The notes beneath the pieces are model-generated. The model was not told the origin of the DNA. It saw only the letters and a program-made list of their open reading frames with translations, and did no database searches. From Uloborus plumipes (Eukaryota > Arthropoda > Arachnida > Araneae > Uloboridae), in NCBI GenBank assembly GCA_038373865.1, contig JAXGGA010005772.1, positions 1-64,000 of the forward strand: 64,000 nucleotides of DNA, written 5' to 3'. The position numbers and the translations under genes were made by a program. Shown piece after piece: positions 61,533-64,000 of the stretch. Every line of letters starts with the position of its first letter. Position 1 is the stretch's first letter.

Positions 61533-64000
61533 TTTACCCATGTGGGTTGTTTTGTTGGGGCACATTTGAGCGCTTTAAATAAAACAAAATTAAAATTGCA
61601 AAGAGCTTATTTTCTCATAAATTGAAAACTCTCTTCTTTCTTCTCTTTGGTATTAGAATTGACTCTTGACACTTTCAAAAATTATTTTTGGACTGGGTAC
61701 GGAATCGTAAGATTCTAGACTTATCAAAATTTAGAAAATCTGATTAATAAATCATCATACACAATAAGGAAACTATGCACTTTTATAAAATTAATTTTCA
61801 TGGTGCAATATCTAAAGATGTATCAATTGGCTTCATAGCAGAACCATCAGTAAATGCTTGATTTAATTCCAAATTTTGCTTCAATGACAAAACAAAAATT
61901 TTTACTACCAATTCTTGGAAGCTTTCCAGCTGCTATTGAAGGTTTTTTTCCCCCATAATATTCAAAAATTTTAAGTTTGGGAAAATTGAGCTGTTCCATG
62001 TGTGTACCTTTTCTCCCCTACAATTTTTTTTTCCCCATTTCATGTTGTGATTAAAAAAGAGGTATGTCAAACTGTCAAGCACAGTAAAAGAGAAAAGACT
62101 TATAATACAAGAGTTTTTACAACTAGATAAATATGAAACACCACATACTATATTTTCAATGAAATCCATCGAAGAAAGATGAACACGAAAATTGCTTTTG
62201 AAAACCCTATCATTCACAGGGGCGGCCCTAGCAGTTTTGCCGCCCCAGACAAAAATGCAAAATGCTACCCCTCTTAAAGTTTGAAAAGGAATAAATTGCT
62301 TATAAATACAACTGAATAAATAGATGTTGTGAATTAAAAACAGTGACAAAATAAAATCCTATATTCAGGGTCGGATTTAAACAGAATATCGCCCTAAGCT
62401 ATTTTAGATGTAGGGCCTCTTTTGCAGTCCCTGAAACAAAATTGTAGGCTTTTTTTGTCCTTTTTATTCGATGTTTCAGAAGCTCTTGCCCCCCCCCTTC
62501 CCCTCCCGTTTTTGCACTTCATACTGTCTTCATTTATTTTTACTTTATTCATTTCTATTGACCTTGGAGAGGGATGAGTATGAGGAAAATGATGAGATGA
62601 CTATTTTTCATAGAGTATAGAATAGTTGCAAATTCAGGGGGGTGGGGGTTCCCCCCCCCGGGAAAAATTTGGAATAATAAATATTAAATTCTGCGTTTTG
62701 AGGTCTTATAAAATGTACCTAAGACAACAAAAATAATAGGAGAAAAATAGGCAAACAATACCTTTTAAAAGTTATACCTCCTTTTGCAAACTAAAATCAA
62801 TTTAAATAAAAATTGCTTGTGCTTGTGGTTCTATAAATCAGTGACATTAATCGACAAGGAAAAAGAGCTTGGGTGGAGAAAAGAAAACTGACATTGACTT
62901 TCGATATAAAGTTAGTGTCCAATCTTCCGACTAACACAACACTGAATTAAATGTAAAATGATCAATAGAAAAAAATGCATTAAATAATTTAAAGGAAATG
63001 GTGTGAATATTTAAAAAACAGAAGAGTAACATCCCGACCATAAGGACAATTAATGCTTTTTTCATTTAATAAAAAATAAAGTTGCAGCACTTATCAAAGA
63101 GTTTCCAAAATTTATTTAATTGTTTTCAAGACATCTAGAACAATTATATTTGCATTTTCCAGCCTCTGGTATTAAAATGCTGAATTGCTTAGTTTCACAG
63201 ATTGCACTAACTTTGTAAGAAACGTCTGCTTTAAGTTAAGAAATATAGATATTACTAAAGATTTCTCTCAACAATTGTTTTTTTAATGGGTTTATGTAAG
63301 TACTAAAAATATATAACACGTCCTAAATTTTTAAGTCTATGTATAAATACAATTAATTATCTAAAATTTGTAAAATAGCATTTAAAAAATGCAGTTAAAT
63401 AACACTTGCAGCTGATGCATACTTTTATGACAATTGGATGAGAGGTTAATAATTTGCTTGCTATGTCAGAACTACCAGGTAATGTATCGTTGAAAATGTA
63501 TTATTATGCATTGGTAAATGTATTGTAGGAGTATTAAGAAAAAAAAAAGTTTTTTTGCTATTAAATTCGTTTTGACTTTTAAGCCTGCAAAATTTCTGAG
63601 TCAGTTTTAAAATCAATCTGTTCAGCTAATTCATAACTTGGCTGCGATTATTTTTCATTAGAAAGTATTTATCACGTCTGGGATAATTATTTAAATCAGC
63701 AACGTAAGCAGTCAGCTTCAGTTTCTAATCTATTGAATTTTGCTCTTGTCATAGCACAGGAAGCGAAAGATGCTTCGCCCACTTATGTTGAAACAATTAA
63801 CAATGTTTCACAGCTTTTTTGGAAATGTAAGGATTCTGTGTAATGTCATTCTAAAAATGCATTTTTAGTTTCAATTGATTGTCAGTAGTTACATCAATTT
63901 AATGTTTCTTTCTTTTTTTTTTTTTTTATCAAGAGCTAGGAGGTGTCAGTTATGAAGTATAGTTTTGATCCAAGATAATTTTTCTTTTTGAGTAGCAAAA
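61533..64000. other. AT-rich end region, no gene
   Basis: Two solo hAT-like ends are visible: CAGGGGCGGCCCTAGC at 62217 and CAGGGTCGGATTTAAAC at 62366, both without partners. G/C runs occur at 62490 and 62640-62660. A 138-codon minus-strand frame at 61933-62349 shows no domain. Confidence 0.35.

Noticed and set aside
61933..62349. 138-codon minus-strand frame
   Set aside because: Hydrophobic and AT-driven; no family resemblance.

Overview
This window looks like AT-rich animal nuclear DNA made almost entirely of transposable elements and simple repeats. No host gene, rRNA, tRNA gene or CRISPR array could be supported. The organism is most likely an arthropod, and I lean towards a spider. The reasons are the mix of Helitrons, hAT, piggyBac, P-like and pogo-like elements, a Ty3/gypsy element with a CHCC-type Gag, and the 'TACTTCCTTTTAC' repeat type near 50.4 kb and 52.7 kb that I associate with spider assemblies. 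The organism call is inference, not something the sequence proves.

Layout. 0-9 kb: an unexplained GC-richer block, AT-rich filler, short terminal-inverted-repeat (TIR) elements, and a decayed piggyBac transposase on the minus strand (8.45-9.10 kb). 9.2-11.6 kb: a TIR element carrying six copies of a 15-base motif. 12.1-20.5 kb: four DNA transposons with target duplications or precise Helitron ends, among them a hAT element (13274-15831) with a non-autonomous Helitron inside it (13735-15549). 18.4-21.4 kb: diverged local direct repeats. 21717-25086: a hAT element with a broken BED-zinc-finger transposase. 26859-28238: a near-perfect foldback with arms of about 680 bases. 33.9-34.1 kb: a 25-base minisatellite. 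37478-44912: a Ty3/gypsy retrotransposon with two 256-base LTRs (2 differences), a GAAC target duplication, an intact pol, and a gag split by a 2878-base P-like or hAT-like element. 45-50 kb: repeats, GC-rich palindromes and a second hAT copy (49043-49843). 50.4-52.9 kb: a second Helitron-like copy interrupted by a piggyBac-type MITE. 53.1-54.8 kb: tandem repeats, a foldback and a GC-rich island. 55179-61530: a four-level nest of elements. The last 2.5 kb hold nothing recognisable.

The window's value is that it records transposition history. Several insertions can be proved from the window alone, because a paralogous copy elsewhere in it preserves the empty site. The only long intact coding sequence is the retrotransposon pol. 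Every other transposase is a pseudogene, so most elements here would depend on enzymes supplied from elsewhere.
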